Counted from the first letter of the stretch, positions 39,364 to 47,964 are shown. The stretch: 64,000 nucleotides of DNA from Ruminococcus sp. NK3A76 (GCF_000686125.1 NZ_JMMA01000002.1:434001-498000); one strand, 5' to 3'. Made by a program: numbers and translations. The notes: generated by a model from the sequence alone, not told the origin.

Positions 39364-39897
39364 ATGACTGATAAAAGAATAGCTGCGCTCATGCTGACTT
39401 GTCCCGAAACAGGGCTGCAGGAGGCTGTGCTGCAATACAGCGCTTATGTGCTGAAGATCTGCCGCACAAAGCTGTCCGGCATATGCTCTGAGGAGGATAT
39501 TGAGGAGGCAGTGAGCGATGTGTTCTTTAAATTCTATACATACTGCAAAAGCAGCAGCCGGAAGCTAAAAACTGCAAGAGGCCTTATCTCTGTGATAGCT
39601 GCAAGGCACTGTAACGATATGCTGAGAAAAAAATACCGCAGCAGCGATACAGTGAGCCTTGAAGAGCTTGATAAAGAGATATCAGACCCCGGCGGATTCG
39701 GCGAAGGCGACTATGACCTTGCGTGTGCTCTCCACAGGCTCGGCAGCAAGGACGAGGAGATATTTCTGCGCAAGTATTTCTACGGCCAGAAAAGCAGCGA
39801 GATAGCCTATGACATGGGGCTTAAGACAAACACAGTTGACAAGCGCATCTCGAGAGGGCTTGAAAAGCTGAGAACGTTTTTAAAGGAGGATGACTGA
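39364..39897 (+). CDS. ECF-type RNA polymerase sigma factor (operon 2)
   Basis: A 177-aa ECF sigma factor, paralogue of the one at 14261. Region 2: YVLKICRTKLSG and SEEDIEEAVSDVFFKFYTY. Region 4: LHRLGSKDEEIFLRKYFYGQKSSEIAYDMGLKTNTVDKRISRGLEKLR. The start at 39364 has GTGAGG nearby. It carries two promoters in tandem: a sigma-A type at 39242 and an ECF type at 39299. Basal expression followed by autoactivation is therefore plausible. The putative anti-sigma gene starts 1 nt after the stop. Confidence 0.87.
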   Translation: MTDKRIAALMLTCPETGLQEAVLQYSAYVLKICRTKLSGICSEEDIEEAVSDVFFKFYTYCKSSSRKLKTARGLISVIAARHCNDMLRKKYRSSDTVSLEELDKEISDPGGFGEGDYDLACALHRLGSKDEEIFLRKYFYGQKSSEIAYDMGLKTNTVDKRISRGLEKLRTFLKEDD

Positions 39898-39898
39898 T

Positions 39899-41800
39899 AT
39901 GCGTGACAGACTTGAACAAATGTCTGAGAGCTTTTCAGAAAAAGACATGGAAAAGCTCGGGCACGGCTTTGATAAGATAGATAAGTCAGCCGATATAACA
40001 AGTGCGCAGCAGGAGCGCATCATGTCCTCCGTTATGAGAAAGGCTGGCATTGAGATGAATGATAAGAGAACAAGAGATAATATAAAAGTTTCCCGTGGCT
40101 TCAAGGGCTTCGGAGCAGTAGCAGCAGCGGCAGCAGTGCTTATTGTCGGTGTGTCGGCAGTAACATTTGCAGGCAGGATAAAGGACGAGCCTTCGTCACT
40201 TAAGGCCGCACAGGCGGTTAATGATTCGTCAAACGCTATCGGCAAAGCAGACGAGCAGACGGTGGTATTCACAAGCATTGACGGCAAGACCCTGAAGATA
40301 GGCAAAAACACCTACGAGGGTTCCGAGTACGCCGACAGGGAAAGTGTGAAGATATTCGACTCGGGAGATGAGGACGACAGGACTGTTGTAATGACGCTTG
40401 TTTTCACAAACGGCGAAAGGCAGGATATCTGTGTCAGAGACATAACCGACAAGAGCTACGGCCATCTTGAATTTGCACACTTTGACATCGACCCGACAGC
40501 GGTCAGCTCGGTAGTCATAAACGGCACAGTGTATTCGCAGAACAGGGCAGAGAGCGATGCTGTACTGTGGGAGTTTGAAGAAAGCAACAGCGACTCGTTA
40601 ACAAACGAATATGTCCTCACACAGCACTTCAAGCTGACAAGGTATCTGACCTATACCGAGGGCGGGAATCTTATGCTCGGCTTTTTGGCAGAGGCGCTTG
40701 ATGACGAGGGCAGCGATATAATAGCGAACAACCGTGACAAGCTGCTGACATATCTCAGAGTGACCGACAAGCAGGGCGGCAAGCATTGCCTTAGTGAAGA
40801 ACAGGTCTCTATGACCGATGACAGCGACGGCAAGACCTATGTAAGAGAGTATATCACCATACCCTCATACAATCAGACGCTTGCGGACTATGATGTCAGC
40901 AGTATCGAGGCGGTGTGGTTCACCCTGACACCCGAGCTTGATGAAAAGCTTGTCAAGATGAACAGAAATGATTATCCGCTCGATGACGAGGAGGATAAGG
41001 AAAGCATTCTCGGCAAGGTGACATTCTCACTTGATGATGTTGATGATGCCGATAATAAGGACACGGCAAAGGACACCGGCAATGCCGGATTTGAATTCCC
41101 GGACGCTGTGACCTTTGACTACGGCGATGACCTTTGCGTGGCACTTGGCATGAAGTTGCAAAATGAGACGGCAGCAAAGCTCATTGACGACAACAAGAGC
41201 AACATTGGCGTATACATCAGGACATACAAAAAGGACGGCACGGCAGAGAGTGCGACATTCAAAAAAGGCGAGAGCTTTACATACAAGACAGATGATGACG
41301 GCTCTACCCTCGTAAGCGCTCAGCTGACAATAAAGGAATACAAAGAGGCGCTTAAAGACCTTGACCCCGACCGATTCGAGGCTGTATGGTTCATATGGGA
41401 CGATTCAATGGCAGAAGATGAATACACCCTTCTCGACCCCTACTGGACAGATAAGGAGCAGTTCAGGGACAGCGTGCTTGGTACTGTAGAGTTCTCGGTA
41501 AGCAGTGTTACAGGCGGAAAGGTATTCACCGCAGGCGATGACAACAACGTAACTCTTAAGGTCGATAGGGCAGACGGCACGGTATTCTCCACAGATGGCA
41601 TCAAGAGACTCTTTGCCGAGAACGACAGCCAAAAGACAGTTATGTCGATCACCTTTGAGGACGGCAGCGTGCAGGATATAACCGTCAAGGACGTAGATAT
41701 GGCAGATCTTGGCTACATCAGCTTCAGCTCGCTAAGGATAGACTATATTAAGGCTGTATCTGTAAAGATAAACGGCACGGTTTATAAGCCTATGGTGTAA
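39899..41800 (+). CDS. putative membrane anti-sigma factor with large repeat ectodomain (operon 2)
   Basis: A 633-aa single-pass membrane protein. Cytoplasmic residues 1-60 carry ERIMSSVMRKAGIEMNDK, shared with the protein at 14788. A helix follows (~68-88, AVAAAAAVLIVGVSAVTFAG), then ~540 residues outside. The outer part contains an internal duplication: VVFTSIDGKTLKIGK ... RTVVMTLVFTNGERQDICVRDITDK near the start and VTLKVDRADGTVF ... KTVMSITFEDGSVQDITVKDVDM near the end, plus two copies of a domain with DYDVSSIEAVWFTLTPELDEK / DLDPDRFEAVWFIWDDSMAED. I do not recognise the domains. The start at 39899 follows AAGGAGG by 9 nt; an ATG at 39890 is too close. Confidence 0.65.
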   Translation: MRDRLEQMSESFSEKDMEKLGHGFDKIDKSADITSAQQERIMSSVMRKAGIEMNDKRTRDNIKVSRGFKGFGAVAAAAAVLIVGVSAVTFAGRIKDEPSSLKAAQAVNDSSNAIGKADEQTVVFTSIDGKTLKIGKNTYEGSEYADRESVKIFDSGDEDDRTVVMTLVFTNGERQDICVRDITDKSYGHLEFAHFDIDPTAVSSVVINGTVYSQNRAESDAVLWEFEESNSDSLTNEYVLTQHFKLTRYLTYTEGGNLMLGFLAEALDDEGSDIIANNRDKLLTYLRVTDKQGGKHCLSEEQVSMTDDSDGKTYVREYITIPSYNQTLADYDVSSIEAVWFTLTPELDEKLVKMNRNDYPLDDEEDKESILGKVTFSLDDVDDADNKDTAKDTGNAGFEFPDAVTFDYGDDLCVALGMKLQNETAAKLIDDNKSNIGVYIRTYKKDGTAESATFKKGESFTYKTDDDGSTLVSAQLTIKEYKEALKDLDPDRFEAVWFIWDDSMAEDEYTLLDPYWTDKEQFRDSVLGTVEFSVSSVTGGKVFTAGDDNNVTLKVDRADGTVFSTDGIKRLFAENDSQKTVMSITFEDGSVQDITVKDVDMADLGYISFSSLRIDYIKAVSVKINGTVYKPMV

Positions 41801-41808
41801 AAACTACA

Positions 41809-41846
41809 GCCGCACTCTTTCATTACGAGAGGGTGCGGCGTTTTTT
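41809..41846 (+). terminator. terminator of ECF operon 2
   Basis: GCCGCAC/GTGCGGC stem (extended by CTCT/AGAG) followed by GTTTTTT. Confidence 0.88.
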
Positions 41847-41852
41847 GCATAC

Positions 41853-41881
41853 TTGAAAAGCAGTCTGATATGTGGTATAAT
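41853..41881 (+). promoter_or_regulatory. sigma-A promoter of the thioesterase gene
   Basis: TTGAAA (41853-41858), 17-bp spacer, TATAAT (41876-41881). Confidence 0.83.
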
Positions 41882-41924
41882 GATACTGCAAACAAAGACC
41901 CATGACCAAAGGGAGGTAACGACT

Positions 41925-42413
41925 ATGAGTGATAACAGACCATTAAAAAAAGCGACTGATTCGGTAACCGAGATAACAAAGCTGCTGCAATACCGTGACA
42001 TCAACGGGCAGAACCGTCTTTTCGGCGGCAGGCTCATGGAATGGATAGACGAAGCAGCAGGCGTTGCAGCTATGCGCCACGCAGGCGGCAACTGTGTAAC
42101 GCTCATGGTGGACAGCCTGAAATTCAAAAAGGGCGCTGTGCTCAACGACATAGTCGTGCTCATAGCAAAGGTGACGTATGTTGGCAATACCTCTATGGAG
42201 GTGCGTGTGGATTCCTATTCCGAGGAGAAGGCGACCGGCGTGCGCACAGCGATAAACCATGCCTACCTTACCCTTGTACACGTTGACGAAGACGGCGTGC
42301 CGCAGCCCATTAAATACGGCCTTAAATGTGAGACGATAAACGAGCAGATAGAATGGGAAGGTGCTGTCAAGCGCAAGGAGATCAGAAAGCACAGAAACAG
42401 CGAGGGATTCTGA
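41925..42413 (+). CDS. acyl-CoA thioesterase (hotdog fold, YciA/BACH type)
   Basis: A 162-aa hotdog-fold thioesterase that hydrolyses acyl-CoA to free acid and CoA. Family pattern: VTEITKLLQYRDINGQNRLFGGRLMEWIDEAAGVAAMRHAGG, in which N-x-x-x-x-LFGG-x-L-M-x-W-x-D holds the catalytic Asn/Asp region of the BACH/YciA group. It is followed by VDSLKFKKGAVLNDIVVLIAKVTYVGNTSMEV and a Lys/Glu-rich tail. The start MSDNRP at 41925 has GGGAGGT upstream; the longer frame from 41853 begins inside the promoter. Monocistronic or cotranscribed with the membrane gene beyond the E2 element. Confidence 0.9.
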   Translation: MSDNRPLKKATDSVTEITKLLQYRDINGQNRLFGGRLMEWIDEAAGVAAMRHAGGNCVTLMVDSLKFKKGAVLNDIVVLIAKVTYVGNTSMEVRVDSYSEEKATGVRTAINHAYLTLVHVDEDGVPQPIKYGLKCETINEQIEWEGAVKRKEIRKHRNSEGF

Positions 42414-42432
42414 ACAAGCAGCGCTTGTTCAA

Positions 42433-42617
42433 GTTAAAAGATAAAAGTTAACAGTTAACAGTTATTGTATCCGCCTGCGGCGGATTGATGTCCATTCGGA
42501 CTTGTGACCTGACATTTTGATAAAATACGCTTACTGTGATATAAACGCCCGAATGGGCATATGTGCGGCGCAGCCGCACACCTTAACTATTAACTGTTAA
42601 CTGATAACTGTTAACTA
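42433..42617. repeat. E2 element, copy 3 (short core, five heptamers each side)
   Basis: Left heptamers GTTAAAA GATAAAA GTTAACA GTTAACA GTTATTG (42433-42467); hairpin ATCCGCC-TGC-GGCGGAT (42469-42485); core 42488-42560 with ATGTCCATTCGGAC and GCCCGAATGGGCAT ends; hairpin GTGCGGC-GCA-GCCGCAC (42563-42579); right heptamers TTAACTA TTAACTG TTAACTG ATAACTG TTAACTA (42583-42617). The most regular copy; its core is shortened to about 73 bp. Confidence 0.85.
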
Positions 42618-42638
42618 AACAAGAGGGGGGTGTTATAA

Positions 42639-43247
42639 ATGCTTATGTACTCATATCCGCCGAAGCTTGATAAGAGAGAGCAGGTGTTGAAGGCGGCGCA
42701 TGATCTTGAAGAGCACCGCAAGATGCAGAAGAATATGTACAAAAACCTGATAATAGCTGCTGCTATCGTGGTCATAGGCTTTTTGGCACCAGTGATGATA
42801 ATAAAGGTCATTCTGTGGCTCGTCGGGGTGGGGAATATCTTCGTGGCGCTGCTGCTGTACAGGGTGTATGCCCTCTCACGCAGCACTGATTGCTACACGA
42901 GGATATATGATGACCACATAGAGCACTGCCAGATAACGCTCATTACGCACATCAAGACCGAGATAGTGCTTGAATACAAGGACATCGAGCGCTCCTATCA
43001 GGACAATAGGGGCAGGCTGATAGTCTGCCTGAAAAAAGGCGCACAGCCCGCTGTCAAAAGCTCAAAGAAGTACAAATTTATGGACAGTGAGCTTTCGCAG
43101 GGCAGGCTGATGCTTGACTTTCAGGACACAAGGGGCAAGCTGTTTCTGCTTGAAAACCTGCATGAGCAGATACACTACCCCAAAAAGCAGTATAACATCA
43201 TCGAGGACGACGATCCTGATGAGCATGAGAATATTTTTAATCTATAA
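42639..43247 (+). CDS. uncharacterised two-helix membrane protein with cytoplasmic beta domain
   Basis: An unrecognised 202-aa protein. A charged N-terminus with a short coiled coil (KLDKREQVLKAAHDLEEHRK), two adjacent hydrophobic helices (about 36-57 and 60-82), then a ~120-residue domain with alternating strands (YTRIYDDHIEHCQITLITHIKTEIVLEYKDIERSY), resembling YcxB/PH-like domains of membrane proteins. The acidic end is EDDDPDEHE. The gene at 44878, inside the pheS-pheT operon, encodes a protein of the same plan. AGAGGGGGG lies before the ATG; an E2 element ends 21 nt upstream. It is followed by a RelB-like gene after 14 nt. Confidence 0.68.
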   Translation: MLMYSYPPKLDKREQVLKAAHDLEEHRKMQKNMYKNLIIAAAIVVIGFLAPVMIIKVILWLVGVGNIFVALLLYRVYALSRSTDCYTRIYDDHIEHCQITLITHIKTEIVLEYKDIERSYQDNRGRLIVCLKKGAQPAVKSSKKYKFMDSELSQGRLMLDFQDTRGKLFLLENLHEQIHYPKKQYNIIEDDDPDEHENIFNL

Positions 43248-43261
43248 TAAGGAGTTTTGCT

Positions 43262-43483
43262 ATGTTATTAAAGCTCGATGTGACAGATGAACAAATGGCG
43301 TTAGTCAATCAATACGCTGCAAAGCATAGTCTGACCCCTGAAGAAGCGTTTAAGGCTGCACTTTTTGAAAGAATTGAAGATGAGCAGGATTTAAAAGCAT
43401 ATAATGATGCAATGGCAGAATATAGAAAAGATCCTGTTTCACGCAGTTTTAAAGAATTAGCAGATGAGCTGGGGCTTGAATAA
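43262..43483 (+). CDS. RelB/DUF6290-like antitoxin, no toxin partner
   Basis: A 73-aa protein resembling ribbon-helix-helix antitoxins of the RelB/DUF6290 group. N-terminal strand LLKLDVTDEQMALVNQYAAKHSLTPEEAFKAAL (ribbon-helix-helix for DNA binding), then ERIEDEQDLKAYNDAMAEYRKDPVSRSFKELADELGL, the typical toxin-wrapping tail. In such operons the RelE/ParE-type toxin gene starts within a few bases of the stop. Here none follows; the next 360 bases are the pheS promoter and T-box. The gene is clearly more AT-rich than its neighbours, suggesting acquisition by transfer. It may be an orphan antitoxin left after toxin loss, or a stand-alone regulator. AAGGAGTT precedes the ATG. Confidence 0.75.
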   Translation: MLLKLDVTDEQMALVNQYAAKHSLTPEEAFKAALFERIEDEQDLKAYNDAMAEYRKDPVSRSFKELADELGLE

Positions 43484-43523
43484 TAGGAAGATATCTTCAA
43501 CTTGTAAACTTTCTGTAAACCCC

Positions 43524-43552
43524 TTGAAATCGGGGGCGGAGGGTGATATAAT
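43524..43552 (+). promoter_or_regulatory. sigma-A promoter of the pheST operon
   Basis: TTGAAA (43524-43529), 17-bp spacer, TATAAT (43547-43552), extended -10 TGA. Confidence 0.85.
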
Positions 43553-43574
43553 ATATTCTGTAATTGAAAACACG

Positions 43575-43824
43575 GTATAACACGTTGACCAAGAGAGTAG
43601 CATTTTAAAGTAATGCTTTCAGAGAGGGGTGCGTATTGGTGAAAGCGCCCTATGCATTGAAAAATGTGAAGTTCACTTGCGAGTGGCTGCGCCGAAGGGT
43701 GTCTTGTAAGCGCAGACGCATTTCCAGCGTTACGGGAAGGGGAAGTGGTGGCTTCTTTAATGGGTGGTTCATAAGCGAGACCGGGTCTTGTCCTGTTAAA
43801 AGGGCAGGGCTTTTTTTATTGACG
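43575..43824 (+). promoter_or_regulatory. T-box riboswitch (Phe) before pheS
   Basis: Leader between the pheST promoter and pheS. It shows the stem I start AAGAGAGTAG (43591-43600) and AGAGAGGGGTGCG, a specifier region with TTC (43672-43674, Phe) flanked by GAAG and ACTTG, the T-box-like sequence TAATGGGTGGTTC (about 43758-43770), and a terminator (43790-43818, CCTGTT/GGGCAGG with seven T). Uncharged tRNA-Phe would pair with the specifier and T-box and favour antitermination. The T-box core deviates from the common GGGTGGNACCGCG. Confidence 0.82.
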
Positions 43825-43844
43825 AAAATGAGGAGGAAAACCTG

Positions 43845-44864
43845 ATGAAAGAACAGCTGTTAAAGCTCAATGAGCAGGCTAAAGAACAGCTTGCAAAGGC
43901 ATTTGATGCCAAGGCTCTTGAGGAGATGAGAGTCAAGTTCCTGGGCAAGAAGGGCGAGATAACTGCTATTTTAAAGCAGATGGGCGGCCTTTCTGCGGAG
44001 GAAAGACCTGTTATGGGTCAGCTTGCAAACAAGGTGAGAGCAGAGATCGAGAACGCAATTACAGAGAAGCAGAACGCTATAAAGCGTGAGCTTGCTCAGA
44101 AAAAGCTGATCGAGGAAACGATTGATGTGACCATGCCCGGCAAGAAGATAAAGACCGGCCACGCTCACCCACTCGATGCAACACTCGAGGAGGTAGAGCA
44201 GGTGTTCTTAGGCATGGGCTTTGATATAGTTGAAGGCCCCGAGGTCGAGACAGACCATTACTGCTTTGAGGCGCTCAATATGCCCAAGACCCACCCTGCA
44301 AGAGATACACAGGATACTTTCTATATAAACGAGAACGTCGTGCTCAGAACGCAGACATCGTCTGTTCAGATAAGAACTATGGAGCAGCGCAAGCCCCCGA
44401 TAAGGATAATCTCTCCCGGACGTGTTTACCGCTCTGATACGGTAGATGCTACACATTCACCCCTTTTCCACCAGATAGAGGGTCTTGTAATAGACAAGGG
44501 CGTGACTATGGCAGACCTTAAGGGTACTCTCGAGCTTCTGATGAAGCGCCTTTACGGCGAGGAGACAAAGGTCAGGTTCCGTCCTCACCACTTCCCCTAC
44601 ACAGAGCCGTCTGCTGAGGTAGACCTTATGTGCTTTAACTGCCACGGCGCAGGCTGCCCTATGTGCAAGCAGGAGGGCTGGATAGAGCTTTTGGGCGCCG
44701 GCATGGTACACCCCAAGGTGCTGGAAGGCTGCGGCATAGACCCCGAGGAGTATTCGGGATTTGCATTCGGTATCGGTCTTGAGCGTATAGCAATGGGCAG
44801 ATACAAGGTAAACGATATGCGTCTGCTCTACGAGAACGATGTGAGATTCCTCTCGCAGTTTTAA
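43845..44864 (+). CDS. pheS: phenylalanine-tRNA ligase alpha subunit
   Basis: Catalytic alpha subunit of the (alpha-beta)2 enzyme that charges tRNA-Phe. The N-terminal coiled coil (about 1-85) contacts tRNA. The class II core has motif 1 ([26 protein letters not shown]), motif 2 ([29 protein letters not shown]) and motif 3 ([13 protein letters not shown]). The Cys-rich [19 protein letters not shown] is the normal Gram-positive form. 339 aa, as usual. Under T-box control. GAGGAGGAAAACCTG precedes the ATG. The downstream membrane gene starts 13 nt after the stop. Confidence 0.97.
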   Translation: MKEQLLKLNEQAKEQLAKAFDAKALEEMRVKFLGKKGEITAILKQMGGLSAEERPVMGQLANKVRAEIENAITEKQNAIKRELAQKKLIEETIDVTMPGKKIKTGHAHPLDATLEEVEQVFLGMGFDIVEGPEVETDHYCFEALNMPKTHPARDTQDTFYINENVVLRTQTSSVQIRTMEQRKPPIRIISPGRVYRSDTVDATHSPLFHQIEGLVIDKGVTMADLKGTLELLMKRLYGEETKVRFRPHHFPYTEPSAEVDLMCFNCHGAGCPMCKQEGWIELLGAGMVHPKVLEGCGIDPEEYSGFAFGIGLERIAMGRYKVNDMRLLYENDVRFLSQF

Positions 44865-44877
44865 AGGGTGAGAGGCT

Positions 44878-45432
44878 ATGTATAAAAAGGCTGTAAGCCA
44901 GAAGCTGCGTGGCGGTATTCTGGCAGAGCTTCTCTGCGGCGTGTTTCTGGCAGCTCTCATAGCGCTTACCGACGGTGCGGCGATGTATCTTCTCGCCGGG
45001 TTTATCGGCATCTTTCTGATAATGATACCGGTGAGCATGGTAAAGTATATCACTCACCTGAACGCTGTAAAAGCGCAGTACGGTGACGAGCTCGAAGCTG
45101 ATGTCAACGCCTGCGAAAAGAATGTGGCAGGCAAGTATTTCTTTTTTGACGACTGCCTGATAGACCTTGCAGATGCAAGAATGATATACTACAGCGAGAT
45201 AACCAGGATAAGCGGTATGCACACTGAGGAGACATGGACTCCTGCGACCGGAAGACACTATGCAGGTGCAGTTATCCAGCTGACTATGGACAGCGGAAAG
45301 AACTGTCTCTTTAGCAGCTTCACCAATGGTATGGCCAAAAACTCCACAGAAACTATAAACAGCTACCGTCAGTTCTGCCTGTATATGGGCGAATACGCAC
45401 CCCATGCCATAGCAGAGGGCAGGCAACAATAA
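44878..45432 (+). CDS. uncharacterised two-helix membrane protein inside the pheST operon
   Basis: An unrecognised 184-aa protein. Two hydrophobic helices (about 13-31 and 36-59) are followed by a ~120-residue cytoplasmic domain (YFFFDDCLIDLADARMIYYSEITRIS ... AGAVIQLTMDSGKNCLFSS), similar in plan to the protein at 42639. It sits 13 nt after pheS and 22 nt before pheT, all on one T-box-controlled transcript, so it should rise when Phe is short. Genes between pheS and pheT are unusual. No motif suggests an enzyme. GGGTGAGAGG lies before the ATG. Confidence 0.7.
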   Translation: MYKKAVSQKLRGGILAELLCGVFLAALIALTDGAAMYLLAGFIGIFLIMIPVSMVKYITHLNAVKAQYGDELEADVNACEKNVAGKYFFFDDCLIDLADARMIYYSEITRISGMHTEETWTPATGRHYAGAVIQLTMDSGKNCLFSSFTNGMAKNSTETINSYRQFCLYMGEYAPHAIAEGRQQ

Positions 45433-45454
45433 ATAACACGAAAGGAAGAAAAAC

Positions 45455-47872
45455 ATGGATCTTTCATTAAGATGGCTCAAGGATTATGTAGATATAGATG
45501 TTCCTATCAAGGAGCTCGTTTCAGGGCTCACTATCTCCGGCTCAAAGGTCGAGTGCTTTGAGGAGGAGGGCAACTACCTCTCGAATGTCGTAGTAGGTCA
45601 GGTGCTTGAAATAGAGCGCCACCCCGACTCTGACCATATGTTCATCACTCAGATCGACGTAGGTGAGGGCGAGCCTGTGCAGATAGTCACAGGTGCTCAG
45701 AACGTCAAGAAGGGCGACTTCGTGCCTGTTGCAAAGCACAAGTCAACAGTTCTTCACGAGGGCAAGCAGGTCAAGATAACAAAGGGCAAGCTCAGAGGCG
45801 TTGCATCAAACGGTATGCTCTGCTCTGTTGCCGAGCTGGGTCTGACTGTTAACGACTTCCCCTATGCGATAGATGACGGCATATTCATCTTAGGCGATGA
45901 TGTTGACAAGACTATCGGCAAGGATATAAGAGAAGCTATCGGCTTTGACGATACTAAGATAGAGTTTGAGATAACCTCTAACCGCCCCGACTGCTTATCT
46001 GTTACAGGCCTTGCAAGAGAGACAGCCGCTACATTCGGCCTGCCGCTCAAGCTCAAAAAGCCTGAGTACAAGGGCATCGACGGCAAGACGAGCGACTATG
46101 TTGACATCAAGATAGAAAACACAAAGCTCTGCCCCAGATACATGGGCGGTATCGTTAAGAATGTAAAGATAGAGCCCTCACCACGCTGGTTAAGAGAAAG
46201 GCTCCGTGCCTGTGGTGTAAGGCCTATCAACAACCTCGTTGATATAACAAACTTCGTAATGCTTGAATACGGCTCGCCTATGCACGCATTTGATATCCGC
46301 TATATCGAGGGCGGCAAGATACGCATAAGAAATGCGCAGGCTGGAGAAAAGATAACAACTCTTGACGGTGTTGAGAGAGAGCTTTCTCCCGAGATGCTCG
46401 TTATCGCTGACGAGAAGAAGCCTGTCGCTGTAGCAGGTGTTATGGGCGGCGAGTACAGCGGCATCATGGAAGACACAAACACTGTAGTTTTTGAGTCGGC
46501 TAACTTTGACGGCGCATCTGTAAGAACTACTGCAAAGAAGCTCGGCATGAGAACCGATGCTTCCGCACGCTACGAGAAGGGTCTTGACGCTGAGAACACC
46601 TACCACGCACTTATGAGAGCATTCGAGCTCGTTGAACAGCTCGGTGCCGGCGAGGTAGTAAGAGAATACACCGACGAGGATTATTCCGACAAGACACCCA
46701 AGAGCGTTGAATTCGACAGCGCATGGATAAACGGCTTCTTAGGCACGGATATCCCCGAGGAGGACATGATAAAGTATCTTGCGAGCTTAGAGCTCGAAGT
46801 CAGGGACGGCAGGGTATATGCGCCTTATTTCAGGATAGATATCGGCTGCAAGGCTGATATCGCAGAGGAAGTTGCAAGACTCTATGGCTACAACAGGATA
46901 CCCTCTACTATTATAAGAGGTGTCGCACAGGCACAGCTTACCCCCAAGCAGGTGTTTGAGAGAAAGGTAAGACGCACTATGCTCGCCCTCGGCGCAAGTG
47001 AGTGCGAGACATTCTCCTTCATCTCGCCCAAGTATTTTGACAAGATAGCACTTCCGGCTGACAGCAGCCTAAGAAAGACTGTAGTTATCTCAAACCCCCT
47101 CGGCGAAGACACGAGCGTTATGAGAACATCTATAGTTCCTTCCATGTGCGAGGTGCTTGTGCGAAACATAAACTACCGCAACAAGGCAGCAACGCTTTTT
47201 GAGCTCGGCAACGAGTATATCCCCTGTGATGATGAGGTGCTGCCCAAGGAGCCTGTAAGACTTTGCATAGGTATGTACGACAGCGAAGACCCGATGAAGT
47301 TCTATGAGCTCAAGGGCATGATAACCGAGCTTCTCGACAAGGCAGGCCTTGAAGGATACGAGATAACACGCCCCGACGACAACTGCGTATTCGGCGAGAA
47401 GGCTTCCTTCCACCCGGGCAGAGTGGCTGTTATAAAGACAGCAGAAGGCAGGGAGATAGGCATATTCGGCGAGCTCTCTCCCGACGTTTCCGAGAACTAC
47501 AAGGTAAAGGAGCGCCTTTACATCGCAAAGATATGCATACCCGAGCTTATGGAAGGCTGCGTGCCTGTCAAGACATACAAGCCGCTGCCCAAGTTCCCGG
47601 CAAGCGTGCGTGACCTTTCTGTAGTATGCGGCAAGGACACACCTGTAGCTGACATCGAGAAGGCTATCAGGAAGGCAGCAGGCTCTATACTTGAAAGCGT
47701 TACACTCTTTGACGTTTACACAGGCTCTCAGATAGACAATGGCAAGAAGAGCGTTTCCTACTCGGTAACTATGCGCTCGCACGACGGCACACTCACAGAC
47801 GAGCAGACCGACAAGGCTATGGATAAGGTGTTCAAGGCTCTTGCTGAAAACGGCTGGGCACTGAGAGAATGA
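45455..47872 (+). CDS. pheT: phenylalanine-tRNA ligase beta subunit
   Basis: Beta subunit of phenylalanyl-tRNA synthetase, 805 aa. Domains: N-terminal B1, the tRNA-binding OB domain (about 39-150; VVVGQVLEIERHPDSDHMFITQIDVG), the B3/B4 editing domain (about 210-395; RPINNLVDITNFVMLEYGSPMHAFD), B5 (about 405-475), the catalytic-like core (about 480-700) and the C-terminal ferredoxin-fold anticodon-binding domain (about 712-805; YKPLPKFPASVRDLSVVCG, QTDKAMDKVFKAL). GAAAGGAAG precedes the ATG. Third gene of the T-box operon. No obvious terminator directly after the stop. Confidence 0.97.
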   Translation: MDLSLRWLKDYVDIDVPIKELVSGLTISGSKVECFEEEGNYLSNVVVGQVLEIERHPDSDHMFITQIDVGEGEPVQIVTGAQNVKKGDFVPVAKHKSTVLHEGKQVKITKGKLRGVASNGMLCSVAELGLTVNDFPYAIDDGIFILGDDVDKTIGKDIREAIGFDDTKIEFEITSNRPDCLSVTGLARETAATFGLPLKLKKPEYKGIDGKTSDYVDIKIENTKLCPRYMGGIVKNVKIEPSPRWLRERLRACGVRPINNLVDITNFVMLEYGSPMHAFDIRYIEGGKIRIRNAQAGEKITTLDGVERELSPEMLVIADEKKPVAVAGVMGGEYSGIMEDTNTVVFESANFDGASVRTTAKKLGMRTDASARYEKGLDAENTYHALMRAFELVEQLGAGEVVREYTDEDYSDKTPKSVEFDSAWINGFLGTDIPEEDMIKYLASLELEVRDGRVYAPYFRIDIGCKADIAEEVARLYGYNRIPSTIIRGVAQAQLTPKQVFERKVRRTMLALGASECETFSFISPKYFDKIALPADSSLRKTVVISNPLGEDTSVMRTSIVPSMCEVLVRNINYRNKAATLFELGNEYIPCDDEVLPKEPVRLCIGMYDSEDPMKFYELKGMITELLDKAGLEGYEITRPDDNCVFGEKASFHPGRVAVIKTAEGREIGIFGELSPDVSENYKVKERLYIAKICIPELMEGCVPVKTYKPLPKFPASVRDLSVVCGKDTPVADIEKAIRKAAGSILESVTLFDVYTGSQIDNGKKSVSYSVTMRSHDGTLTDEQTDKAMDKVFKALAENGWALRE

Positions 47873-47964
47873 TGAACTTCTTCGCTGCATAAATATCAAA
47901 ATCTGCTATTTAGACAATTTTTTGTTGTGGGTTTATGTAAAATCAATAAAATTTTAAAAAAGAC

